This document shows positions 1 to 5,730 of a stretch of DNA of 5,730 nt, piece after piece. Position 1 is the first letter of the stretch. Each line of letters opens with the position of its first letter. The stretch is taken from positions 1-5,730 of the forward strand of contig NATK01000110.1 in assembly GCA_002085285.1 (NCBI GenBank), in the 5' to 3' direction. The translations under genes were made by a program, and so were the position numbers. The stretch is from Candidatus Latescibacteria bacterium 4484_7 (GTDB lineage: Bacteria; Krumholzibacteriota; Krumholzibacteriia; Krumholzibacteriales; Krumholzibacteriaceae). The notes under the pieces are model-generated. The model had not been told where the DNA came from and did no database searches. It was given only the letters and a program-made list of their open reading frames with translations.

Positions 1-1427
1 GCACTCGCGGGCATCTCGTCCCAATCCTCGAGCGAAACCGTCTTTGTTACACATTCGCTATCAGAATACCGCATGCTCTGCCTTCGGACGGCAACCCTTG
101 CAACATCCATAGCCACATTCCCACCGCCTATGACAATTACATTTCTTCCGACTTCCATTCCGCTGCCGATTTTATTCTCCCGCAGGAAAGGAAGAGCCTG
201 TATAGCCTTCTCGTAATTCTTAACCCTCGTCGAACGGGAAACCGTCATACCTATGCCGAGATAAACAGCATCATAGCGTTCGAGCAGTTCTTCGAATCGA
301 ACATCCTTACCGACGGTCGTCTCGAATCTAAACTCCACCCCCAGTGAAGCAATATAATTTACATCCCTGTCGATCGCCTCAATAGGCAGTCTGTATAGAG
401 GAGGCCCTACACGAAGCATCCCACCCCCTCCAGGCAGCGAATCGAAAACTGTAACCTCGTACCCTTTTAAGATAAGGAAATAGGCAAGCGACAGTCCTCC
501 GGGACCCGCTCCAATAACGGCGACCCTTTTGCCGTTAGGCCGAGAAGGAGGTTCAATCTCCAATGCCTTTTTATAATCCATAACCGTATCCGCCGCGTAC
601 CTTTTAAGCCATCTTACAGCGAGCGGCTCGCCCCTTATGCTGAGTGAACAAGCATCTTCACAATGCTTCATGCATATCCTTCCACATATCGCTGGTATTG
701 GATTGTCTTCGTAAATCTTCCTCAGCGACTCCTCCGGCTTGTCTTCGTAAATAGCCTCAACATAGTCCGAAATCTTCAAGTGGGCGGGGCATGCATCCTC
801 ACAAAGTTTGCATCCGAGACACCTCGAAGCCTCTCTTATCGCCTCCTCCCTCGAATAGCCCAACACCTCTTCGATAAACGAGAGCTTCCTCTTTTCAGGC
901 TCGACTTCCGGCATCTCAATGCGATCGGGATCGAACAGAGTAAAATTCGACTCTGAGACGAACCCTTCGTAATTGAGCTTCCTGTGTGCGAGACTAGCCT
1001 TGAAAATGGAATATTCCCCGTCGCCGAAGAAATGCTCCGTATCTGTCTTTTCATCCCTGGGCGTCAAGACAAAGGTCTTCTTGTCGAAATGTATGTGAAA
1101 ATAATCACGGGAAAGCCTTAGTGAGCCGGCCGGGCATATATCCACGCACAAACCGCAGAAACAGCATCTGCCGTAGTCGATCTGAGGCCGAAGATTCCTC
1201 GACCCGGGCTTCGACTCTACATCAGAGATCTCAACCATTTTTATGGCTTCGTTGGGACATATGTCTGCACAGTTTCCGCAGCCGGTGCACTTCTCCCAGT
1301 CGTTGAGATGAATCCCTCTATACCTTTGAGCGGGCTCCTTGGCCTCAAATGGATACCTCAATGTCTTCGGTTTCTTAAAAAGAAACTTCACTGCGCCAAA
1401 AGGGCTCAATATGCTCGGCTTGGACAC
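1..1427 (-). CDS. Fusion of NuoI-type 2[4Fe-4S] ferredoxin with GltD/NfnB-like FAD/NAD(P) oxidoreductase (3' end outside window)
   Basis: Hand translation gives one uninterrupted frame of 475 codons that leaves the left edge. Residues 1-115 are NuoI-like: a short lead with FLFKKPKTLRYPF, then two CxxCxxCxxxCP motifs (Cys 47/50/53/57 and 88/91/94/98). Residues 117-190 are a linker. Residues 190-290 match the FeS domain of glutamate synthase small subunits: EASRCLGC with Cys 203/206/209/213, then CGRIC with Cys 248/252/256/260. A FAD Rossmann fold follows (GAGPGG 306-311, then LPGGGGMLRVG and YRLP) and a second nucleotide fold (GGGNVAMD 434-441) with a DEMPA-like motif at the edge. GltD-like domains usually run about 450 residues, so roughly 150-200 residues are missing to the left. 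The start is GTG at 1427: GGAGGG lies 7 nt upstream and an in-frame TGA two codons upstream bars extension. Likely role (inferred): NAD(P)H electron entry, or exit, for the complex encoded upstream. Confidence 0.9.
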   Translation of the reverse strand, partial: MSKPSILSPFGAVKFLFKKPKTLRYPFEAKEPAQRYRGIHLNDWEKCTGCGNCADICPNEAIKMVEISDVESKPGSRNLRPQIDYGRCCFCGLCVDICPAGSLRLSRDYFHIHFDKKTFVLTPRDEKTDTEHFFGDGEYSIFKASLAHRKLNYEGFVSESNFTLFDPDRIEMPEVEPEKRKLSFIEEVLGYSREEAIREASRCLGCKLCEDACPAHLKISDYVEAIYEDKPEESLRKIYEDNPIPAICGRICMKHCEDACSLSIRGEPLAVRWLKRYAADTVMDYKKALEIEPPSRPNGKRVAVIGAGPGGLSLAYFLILKGYEVTVFDSLPGGGGMLRVGPPLYRLPIEAIDRDVNYIASLGVEFRFETTVGKDVRFEELLERYDAVYLGIGMTVSRSTRVKNYEKAIQALPFLRENKIGSGMEVGRNVIVIGGGNVAMDVARVAVRRQSMRYSDSECVTKTVSLEDWDEMPAS

Positions 1428-1434
1428 TCTTCAT

Positions 1435-1440
1435 CCCTCC
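1435..1440 (-). promoter_or_regulatory. Ribosome binding site of the NuoI-GltD fusion gene
   Basis: GGAGGG sits 7 nt before the GTG at 1427. It decides the start: the frame is closed by TGA at 1431-1433, and no ATG lies near enough downstream to keep the conserved NuoI amino end (the next Met is residue 64, inside the ferredoxin fold). Confidence 0.75.
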
Positions 1441-1470
1441 CGTGAGGCATGTTTTGAAACTTTCTCCATT

Positions 1471-1501
1471 AAAAACACCGCCAGTCAAAAGACCGTCGGC
1501 A
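1471..1501 (-). terminator. Terminator-like stem-loop between nuoD and the fusion gene
   Basis: Read on the minus strand, just after the nuoD stop, GCCGACGGTC, a TTTT loop and GACTGGCGGT form a 10-position stem with two G-U pairs and one A-G mismatch, followed by G and five T. The shape is that of a weak Rho-independent terminator or attenuator lying in the 82-nt gap. Since the genes on either side belong to one complex, partial read-through or an mRNA-processing or stabilising role is more likely than full termination. Folding energy was not computed. Confidence 0.4.
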
Positions 1502-1509
1502 CTAAAATT

Positions 1510-2607
1510 CTACCGGTCGATTTCGGGAGCAACCACATAGCTGCTGAGCATAATATTCCCCACATCCGATATGCTCGCTCCCTCCAACAATCTTTCGAGC
1601 AAAATCAACCCGTGCGTATATGAAGGCGTTCTGAAATGAACACGGTACGGTTTGTCTCCACCATCGCTCACCATGTAGAGACCCAGTTCGCCTCGTGACG
1701 ATTCCACTCTGACATAAGTCTCGCCCTTTGGCACTTTCCACTTGAATGGGTTAGGCACCCGATTGTAAACCTCACCCTCGGGCATTTGATCGAGCAGCTT
1801 GAAGATCATGTGAACACTCTGGATCATCTCATCCCTTACCACCCAGATCCTCGAGTATGCATCTCCGTCTTCCCTTGTGGGGATATCAAAATCCACCTTG
1901 TCATATGCCGCATACGGCTCGACCTTCCTGATATCGAACTTCTCCCCAACAGCCCTCAACACCTGCCCTACCGCACCGAGCTCCTTCGCCTCCTCCTTGT
2001 CCACTACCCCTATACCAGCCGCCCTATCGTAGAAGAGGCGGTTATTGAAGAACGCGCTGTCGTAATCGGGCACAGAGTTTCCTATCGTATGGAGCGTCTT
2101 CACTATTCTGTCCTTGAACCCTTCGGGGAAATCGCGCCTCACGCCGCCGGGCCATATATAGATATGGTAAACCCTGCCTCCGCACAGCTCTTCATAAAGG
2201 TCGAGCACGAGATCTCTGTGGTACATCGCCCACTGGGCCACCGTGTCTAAACCGAGCAGGTTTGAGTAGCCCCACAACCCGAAAAGGTGAGATTGAATCC
2301 TTGCCAGCTCTAACACGACAGATCTTATGTAATTAGCCCGCTCGGGGACCTCGATGCCGGCCAACCTTTCAACGGCCATTGCATAGACCATCTCCATGGA
2401 GTCCGGTTCAATGACATTGATGCGGCAAACCAGCGGGAAGTCCTGTATCCAGGTTCTCATCTCCATCAGCTTTTCGAATCCTCGATGGAGAAACCCGGGA
2501 TTTGCCGTTGCCTTTACGATACGGTCCCCCTCGACACTCAAGGTGATGCTGAAATTGCCTACCATCCCAAGGTGCTGGGGACCGAAATACAGTTCAAGCT
2601 CTCTCAT
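1510..2607 (-). CDS. nuoD: NuoD-like 49 kDa subunit (hydrogenase large-subunit fold, no NiFe ligands)
   Basis: A 365-residue peripheral-arm subunit that in complex I forms the acceptor cavity with NuoB. Family marks seen: FGPQH (8-12), PGFLHRGFEKLME (37-49), a helical core with AVERLAG, LELARIQSHL and YIWPGGVRRDFPEGF, and the carboxyl block ESSRGELGLYMVSDGG (from 302) ending in EIDR. It is somewhat shorter than the usual roughly 400 residues. The hydrogenase CxxC near the amino end is absent (RINVI at 62-66), as is the carboxyl DPCxxC (SYVVAPEIDR), so no NiFe centre is expected. The complex I quinone His and Tyr positions are both Val (16 and 65). Its ATG overlaps the nuoC stop as ATGA and is preceded by GAGGAAGAG, which implies coupled translation. 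Family assignment is firm; the substrate is unknown. Confidence 0.93.
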   Translation of the reverse strand: MRELELYFGPQHLGMVGNFSITLSVEGDRIVKATANPGFLHRGFEKLMEMRTWIQDFPLVCRINVIEPDSMEMVYAMAVERLAGIEVPERANYIRSVVLELARIQSHLFGLWGYSNLLGLDTVAQWAMYHRDLVLDLYEELCGGRVYHIYIWPGGVRRDFPEGFKDRIVKTLHTIGNSVPDYDSAFFNNRLFYDRAAGIGVVDKEEAKELGAVGQVLRAVGEKFDIRKVEPYAAYDKVDFDIPTREDGDAYSRIWVVRDEMIQSVHMIFKLLDQMPEGEVYNRVPNPFKWKVPKGETYVRVESSRGELGLYMVSDGGDKPYRVHFRTPSYTHGLILLERLLEGASISDVGNIMLSSYVVAPEIDR

Positions 2608-3116
2608 TTCTCTTCCTCAATCTCCGGGATTGAATCAAAAAATTCTTTGACATAATTTCTGCTGTCGAAATCCTTGCGAAACGGGGGAACAGGGTACTCT
2701 CTTTCCAGTAGAAGCGGAGTAAGCCTCGGATGCCCCTGAAAATCCACCCCGTACAGCTCATGAATCTCCCGCTCGTACGGTTCGGCGTTTTGATAAACGG
2801 GGATTATCGTCCTGAATGTCGCCTTAGACCTGTCTATACGAATCTTTACGATTATATGCTGCCTCCCCTTACCTGATGACTCTCCGTTGTAGGAAACGTA
2901 AGAAGTCACAATATACACGAGCTCAAACTGGCCTTCATCGATCCAATCGACACAAGAAACCATAACGAGGTGGTCGAACCCCAGGTTCTTAACGAAGCTG
3001 AGAATATCGATCAGCTCTTCCTTGGGGACCGTAACGGCCAACCTTTCCTCTTCCACGGAAGACACATCGGCGTTCGGAAAGTTTTCCCTGATTTTTTCAG
3101 GCAAAGTTTTATCCAT
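2604..3116 (-). CDS. nuoC: NuoC-like 30 kDa subunit
   Basis: A 170-residue peripheral-arm structural subunit that packs against NuoD and helps hold the ferredoxin subunit; it binds no cofactor in known complexes. The family signature is clear at 115-138: EREIHELYGVDFQGHP followed by RLTPLLLE, then PFRKDFDSRNY near 145-154. The Asp of the usual ERExxDxxG signature is Glu here (residue 120). The frame is open further upstream to 3227, but that part lies inside nuoB; the ATG at 3116 is preferred because AAGGTGA lies 5 nt upstream and the nuoB stop is separated from it by one base. The 3' end overlaps nuoD by 4 nt (ATGA). It is a separate protein rather than the NuoCD fusion seen in some bacteria. 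Confidence 0.92.
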   Translation of the reverse strand: MDKTLPEKIRENFPNADVSSVEEERLAVTVPKEELIDILSFVKNLGFDHLVMVSCVDWIDEGQFELVYIVTSYVSYNGESSGKGRQHIIVKIRIDRSKATFRTIIPVYQNAEPYEREIHELYGVDFQGHPRLTPLLLEREYPVPPFRKDFDSRNYVKEFFDSIPEIEEEK

Positions 3117-3117
3117 C

Positions 3118-3675
3118 TCATTCACCTTCACCGATCGGGTAAAGCGGAGGCCATTCGAGATGCTGCAGTACACGCTCCTGATTTCTTCGATACTGCCTGT
3201 AATACTTCTTGTACCTCTTGTAACCATCCGCCATGTCCTTATCTATCATCGTCCACAGGTGCGTTACGGCGATGAATATCGCCTCAGGTCTCGGCATGCA
3301 CCCTGCGATCCATCCGTCAACGGGCACATACTTATCGAGGCTATTGATCGTGTTGTACGAATCCCAGTACATCCCTCCGTTTATAGGGCATGAGCCAAAG
3401 CCGATCAGGTACTTCGGCTCCGGCATCTGCTCGTAGGTTCTTATAATTGCCCTGAGTGTCTTTACAGACACATAACCAGTTATTAAGAAAAGGTTCGCAT
3501 GCCTCGGCGTAGCGGCAGGTACAACACCGAATCTCTCCGCATCCCATCTGGTGGTGATAGTGGGCGGAATCTCTATAATACCACAGCCCGTAGCGAAATA
3601 TACCACACCAAGCGAGTACTTGTGCCCCATCTTGACTGGATCCTTGAACCATTTTGCCATCTGACCGCGATCCAT
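3118..3675 (-). CDS. nuoB: NuoB-like small subunit with altered N2-cluster ligands
   Basis: A 185-residue homologue of the 20 kDa complex I subunit and hydrogenase small subunit, which carries the terminal [4Fe-4S] cluster (N2) next to the acceptor site. Seen: YSLGVVYFATGCGIIE (20-35), RFGVVPAATPRHANLFLITG (48-67), MPEPKYLIGFGSCPINGG (84-101) and PVDGWIAGCMPRPEA (118-132). Ligand Cys at 31, 96 and 126 are present, but the second Cys of the usual tandem Cys-Cys is Gly32. TTG (3681), GTG (3678) and ATG (3675) lie in a row at the 5' end; ATG is chosen because GAGGAG is 6 nt ahead of it. The carboxyl tail is basic (KRYKKYYRQYRRNQER), perhaps contacting phospholipid. One base separates its stop from nuoC. 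Confidence 0.92.
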   Translation of the reverse strand: MDRGQMAKWFKDPVKMGHKYSLGVVYFATGCGIIEIPPTITTRWDAERFGVVPAATPRHANLFLITGYVSVKTLRAIIRTYEQMPEPKYLIGFGSCPINGGMYWDSYNTINSLDKYVPVDGWIAGCMPRPEAIFIAVTHLWTMIDKDMADGYKRYKKYYRQYRRNQERVLQHLEWPPLYPIGEGE

Positions 3676-3754
3676 CACCAACTCCTCGCATTCTTATGAA
3701 TGATGTCCTTACCTACAGTCGCCATAGTCGAAACCGGCTCCTCAACGATGACCT
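3675..3754 (-). other. nuoH-nuoB spacer with possible 16-codon leader frame
   Basis: The 79-nt gap between the nuoH stop and nuoB is longer than the other junctions of the membrane and core genes. It contains a small frame from ATG at 3725, reading MATVGKDIIHKNARSW, whose TGA overlaps the nuoB ATG as TGATG. The GAGGAG site of nuoB lies inside it. No good ribosome site is seen at its own ATG spacing (a GAGGAG lies 12 nt upstream). It may be chance or a short coupling frame; no domain is recognised and no strong hairpin was found. Confidence 0.2.
3682..3687 (-). promoter_or_regulatory. Ribosome binding site of nuoB
   Basis: GAGGAG lies 6 nt before the ATG at 3675. The in-frame GTG at 3678 and TTG at 3681 would have spacings of 3 and 0 nt, so the site selects the ATG. 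Confidence 0.7.
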
Positions 3755-4708
3755 CTACTTCGCAATCATCACAATAACAAGCCCCACAAGAGCAAAAGCT
3801 GTGGGCCATCTCCATAGGTACCTCAATGCCTGCTCTACCCTGAAACGAGGGAAGACAGAATGAACAAAAAGACCGAGCAGGAAAACCACAAGCATCTTGA
3901 TTAAAAAGACAACAGGCGTAAGGATTGCCCCGGGTCCTGAGTAGAGGAAAGAACCTGCACCGTGCCACAGGCCCCCGCCGCCGAGAAATAGGTCTACAAA
4001 AAGCCCTATTGTTATGAATATCGCAAGCCCGTGTTCAATGGTAACGAGGGCAAGGAACCTTCCACCGTATTCAACCTGCGGACCCGAAGAAATCTCCTGA
4101 AGCGCAGAGGCGACATCGAAAGGCCTGAGGCCCAGCATCGCCGGCAGTATCAAGAAATAGGCGATCCCCGGCAGGACCAGCGGCCACGAAAAAAGAGCCC
4201 AGTTACCCGCTTCCTGCGCCTTGACGATATCAACGATGGAAATCGTACCGTAATGAGTCATAACGGAAAGAAGGATCAAAAGCAGGGGAACTTCGTAACC
4301 AAAGCTCAGGATAAGCTTTCTCGAAATGCCTATGCTGATATTGGGATTTGCACCTTCACCGCTGGAGAAGGCAATTCCAATTGGCGCAATTATCATGATA
4401 TAAAGAATTACAAGCAATCCTCCTGAACCTGCCAGAGGCGTAAAGACGCCGAACGGGAGAAATAGAACTACAGCAAAGGACGCTGCAAGTGACAGGATAA
4501 TACCCATATTGAACATCCCGCCGTGGGATACGGATCTCTGAGAAAAAAAACGGATGATATCTATGACGGGCTGCGTTATAGGAGGACCGTACCGCCAGTG
4601 TATCCTGGCGATTACCTTTCTCGCCAACCCGAGAAGGAACAGCCCGACAATAAAGGCTATGAGCGGCACAAGTATAATCTCCAAAATTTGCTTTACCATA
4701 CCTTCCAT
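3755..4708 (-). CDS. nuoH: NuoH/HyfC-type membrane anchor subunit
   Basis: A 317-residue integral membrane protein with about eight hydrophobic helices (near 11-29, 66-89, 97-115, 132-150, 172-194, 218-240, 262-283, 300-316). In relatives it couples the peripheral arm to the ion-pumping arm. Family motifs seen: RYGPPITQPVIDIIRFF (39-55), RKLILSFGYEVPLLL (130-144), RPFDVASALQEISSGPQVEYGG (the PFD to EYGG segment, 195-216) and PRFRVEQALRYLWRW (287-301). The GPxVEYGG form resembles group 4 hydrogenase anchors more than the GYxTEYSG of canonical NuoH, and two acidic positions of the usual PFDLPEAEQEL loop are Ser and Leu. Start ATG at 4708 overlaps the antiporter gene by 16 nt; ATG at 4699 (fourth codon) is a possible alternative. 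A shorter overlap would be seen with that start, without affecting the conserved parts. Confidence 0.92.
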   Translation of the reverse strand: MEGMVKQILEIILVPLIAFIVGLFLLGLARKVIARIHWRYGPPITQPVIDIIRFFSQRSVSHGGMFNMGIILSLAASFAVVLFLPFGVFTPLAGSGGLLVILYIMIIAPIGIAFSSGEGANPNISIGISRKLILSFGYEVPLLLILLSVMTHYGTISIVDIVKAQEAGNWALFSWPLVLPGIAYFLILPAMLGLRPFDVASALQEISSGPQVEYGGRFLALVTIEHGLAIFITIGLFVDLFLGGGGLWHGAGSFLYSGPGAILTPVVFLIKMLVVFLLGLFVHSVFPRFRVEQALRYLWRWPTAFALVGLVIVMIAK

Positions 4709-5730
4709 CCCATCTGGATCAAGAGCAACAGAGAAACGAAGATAACGATATACATTGCATAGGTGCCGACATCACCCGTATAGATACGCCTGACGGCTCC
4801 CGCAAAGCCCTCGAGACCTCGGCAAAGCGCCATGTAGAAATTGTCCATGAAATCCACGAGGTAGGGTGAGATAATCCTTGTCAGAGGACGATAAAAATCG
4901 ACGCTGTACTGATACTTGCCAGAAGGAATTGCAAACCCCGACGCGTATGTATCCTCCTGCGAAGTGGGTCTCGACTTCGAACCTGGACGGGCAAAAACCC
5001 AGACCAACAAACCGGCCGCAAGAACGGCAAAGAATATATTTATCGTATTCAGAGTCCCGTTCTCCGAAGCAATTCCCCAGATACTTACCGGCAAGGCCTT
5101 GAACCCGAGCGATGTGTCTATAAGATTTATCATCTTAAGGGGGATACCGGGAAGTACACCGAAGAGAATAACCATAATCGACAGCAGAATAATCGGCAGC
5201 TGCATCGAGAATGGAATCTCCTTGACATCCCTGTGCCTTTCCTGCAACTGACCAAGAAATATATTGTGAATGAACTTGTACCCGTAGAGGATCGTCCCCC
5301 ATGAGCCAAGAAAGGCGGCAAGGGCAAGGAATGGGTGATTCCCAAGTATCAGCGCCTTGTAGATCAGCCATTTAGAGACAAAGCCGTTTGTCATCGGAAG
5401 CCCGATAAGCCCTGCTATCCCTATAACGCCTCCAGCGAAAGTAACCGGCATCCTCTTTATCAACCCGCCCAGTTCGTTCAAATCCCTTATGCCGCCAGTA
5501 CTGTACTCAACGGCTCCGGCGACATAGAACAGAATCGCAGTACAAATACAATAATTGAGAATATGGAATGTCGCCCCAGCCATGCTGAGGCTCGTAGCAA
5601 GCGCAAAGCCCAGAACCATATAACCGCCCTGCCCCACCGTGCTCCATGCGAGGATTCTCTTTGAATCCTCCTGGAAAAGAGCGGTGAGCGTAGCAAAAAC
5701 GATTGTCACGGCACCTATCCAGCGCAGCAC
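4693..5730 (-). CDS. Antiporter-type ion-pumping membrane subunit (NuoL/M/N, HyfB, MrpD superfamily), 5' end outside window
   Basis: The frame is open at the right edge, so the first residue here (a GTG codon) is not taken as the start; 345 residues are visible. Family marks: FQEDSKRILAWSTVGQGGY (19-37, usual form Q.D.KR.LAYSTV..GY), H56 with AILFYVAGAVEYSTG (65-79), IRDLNELGGLIKRMP (81-95) and GLPMTNGFVSKW (110-121), whose K120 matches the channel Lys near helix 12. About 245 onward leaves the family core: a loop with YASGFAIPSGKYQYSVDFYRP, then a terminal hydrophobic helix after RRIYTGDVGTYAMY. That tail resembles NuoL, HyfB and MbhH-type subunits with a carboxyl extension. By homology it translocates H+ or Na+. 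A His and a Lys of the central path are replaced (Y60, T64). The missing amino part should hold the first 7-8 helices. Confidence 0.9.
   Translation of the reverse strand: MLRWIGAVTIVFATLTALFQEDSKRILAWSTVGQGGYMVLGFALATSLSMAGATFHILNYCICTAILFYVAGAVEYSTGGIRDLNELGGLIKRMPVTFAGGVIGIAGLIGLPMTNGFVSKWLIYKALILGNHPFLALAAFLGSWGTILYGYKFIHNIFLGQLQERHRDVKEIPFSMQLPIILLSIMVILFGVLPGIPLKMINLIDTSLGFKALPVSIWGIASENGTLNTINIFFAVLAAGLLVWVFARPGSKSRPTSQEDTYASGFAIPSGKYQYSVDFYRPLTRIISPYLVDFMDNFYMALCRGLEGFAGAVRRIYTGDVGTYAMYIVIFVSLLLLIQMGWKVW

Noticed and set aside
836..1054. Minus-strand frame of 72 codons and plus-strand frames at 663-956 and 1121-1306
   Set aside because: All are in other frames of the long NuoI-GltD fusion, whose Cys motifs and nucleotide-binding motifs prove the true frame.
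1431..1469. A 5' extension of the fusion gene, with TGA at 1431-1433 read through (for example as selenocysteine)
   Set aside because: The upstream in-frame piece is only 12 codons from ATG 1469, shows no similarity to NuoI amino ends, and a well-placed ribosome site serves the GTG at 1427 instead.
1786..2250. Plus-strand frame of 154 codons
   Set aside because: It lies wholly antisense to the conserved nuoD reading frame, has no recognisable domain, and its residues only mirror the nuoD codons.
3117..3227. The longer nuoC start at 3227
   Set aside because: The extra 37 codons lie inside the 3' end of nuoB and lack NuoC similarity; the ATG at 3116 has its own ribosome site.
1510..3681. A group 4 [NiFe] hydrogenase (large plus small subunit)
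   Set aside because: The NuoD-like protein has no amino-terminal CxxC and no carboxyl DPCxxC, and the NuoB-like protein lacks the CxxC of hydrogenase small subunits. No maturation gene is seen.
3341..3691. A frameshift in nuoB suggested by a second long frame
   Set aside because: The nuoB frame holds every family motif from YSLG to PRPE without a break; the other frame has none.
3675..3968. A 97-codon minus-strand Cys-rich frame overlapping the nuoH 3' end
   Set aside because: Most of it is nuoH read in another frame; the Cys-rich look comes from the nuoH codons. Only its last 16 codons lie in the spacer, and these are reported separately with low confidence.
4031..4426. Plus-strand frame of 131 codons
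   Set aside because: Antisense to the membrane helices of nuoH; its highly charged composition is what the complement of hydrophobic codons gives, and no domain is recognisable.

Overview
The window holds one tightly packed minus-strand operon, cut at both ends, that encodes a complex I / group 4 membrane hydrogenase-like respiratory complex. In transcription order (right to left) it carries: the 3' part of an antiporter-type proton/sodium-pumping membrane subunit (NuoL/M/N, HyfB or MrpD superfamily), a NuoH-type membrane anchor, a NuoB-type small subunit, a NuoC-type 30 kDa subunit, a NuoD-type 49 kDa (hydrogenase large subunit-like) protein, and an unusual long reading frame. That last frame joins a NuoI-type 2[4Fe-4S] ferredoxin to a GltD/NfnB-type FAD and NAD(P) oxidoreductase and runs off the left edge. 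Nothing convincing is coded on the plus strand, and no stretch over 300 bases lacks a gene. The only gaps are 82 nt between nuoD and the fusion gene and 79 nt between nuoH and nuoB.

The last gene is easy to miss because it begins with GTG and has no stop inside the window. It was translated by hand and is open for 475 codons with no frame break. It implies that the usual NADH-input arm (NuoE/F/G) may be replaced by a GltD-like NAD(P)H module covalently tethered to the NuoI clusters. No NuoE/F/G, NuoA, NuoJ or NuoK is visible here, though they could lie outside.

The catalytic subunits are divergent. The NuoD-like protein has neither the CxxC pairs that hold the NiFe centre of hydrogenases nor the His and Tyr that hold the quinone headgroup in complex I. 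The NuoB-like protein has Cys-Gly where complex I has its tandem Cys-Cys, so only three of the four classical N2 cluster ligands remain. The antiporter subunit lacks a His and a Lys of the central NuoL-type proton path. Together these suggest an 'energy-converting hydrogenase-related' (Ehr/Mbx-like) complex with an uncertain electron acceptor.

The organism is probably an anaerobic bacterium: clear purine-rich Shine-Dalgarno sites, overlapping operon genes, roughly balanced base composition and an anaerobe-type FeS flavoprotein point that way. An archaeon cannot be excluded, and the sequence alone does not fix a phylum.

Proposed working model (inference): NAD(P)H gives electrons to FAD in the GltD-like part; they pass through its two FeS clusters and the two NuoI-like clusters to the cluster in the NuoB-like subunit; reduction of an unknown acceptor at the NuoB/NuoD interface drives ion transport by the NuoH- and antiporter-type subunits. 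The reverse direction, ion gradient-driven NAD(P)+ reduction, is equally possible.
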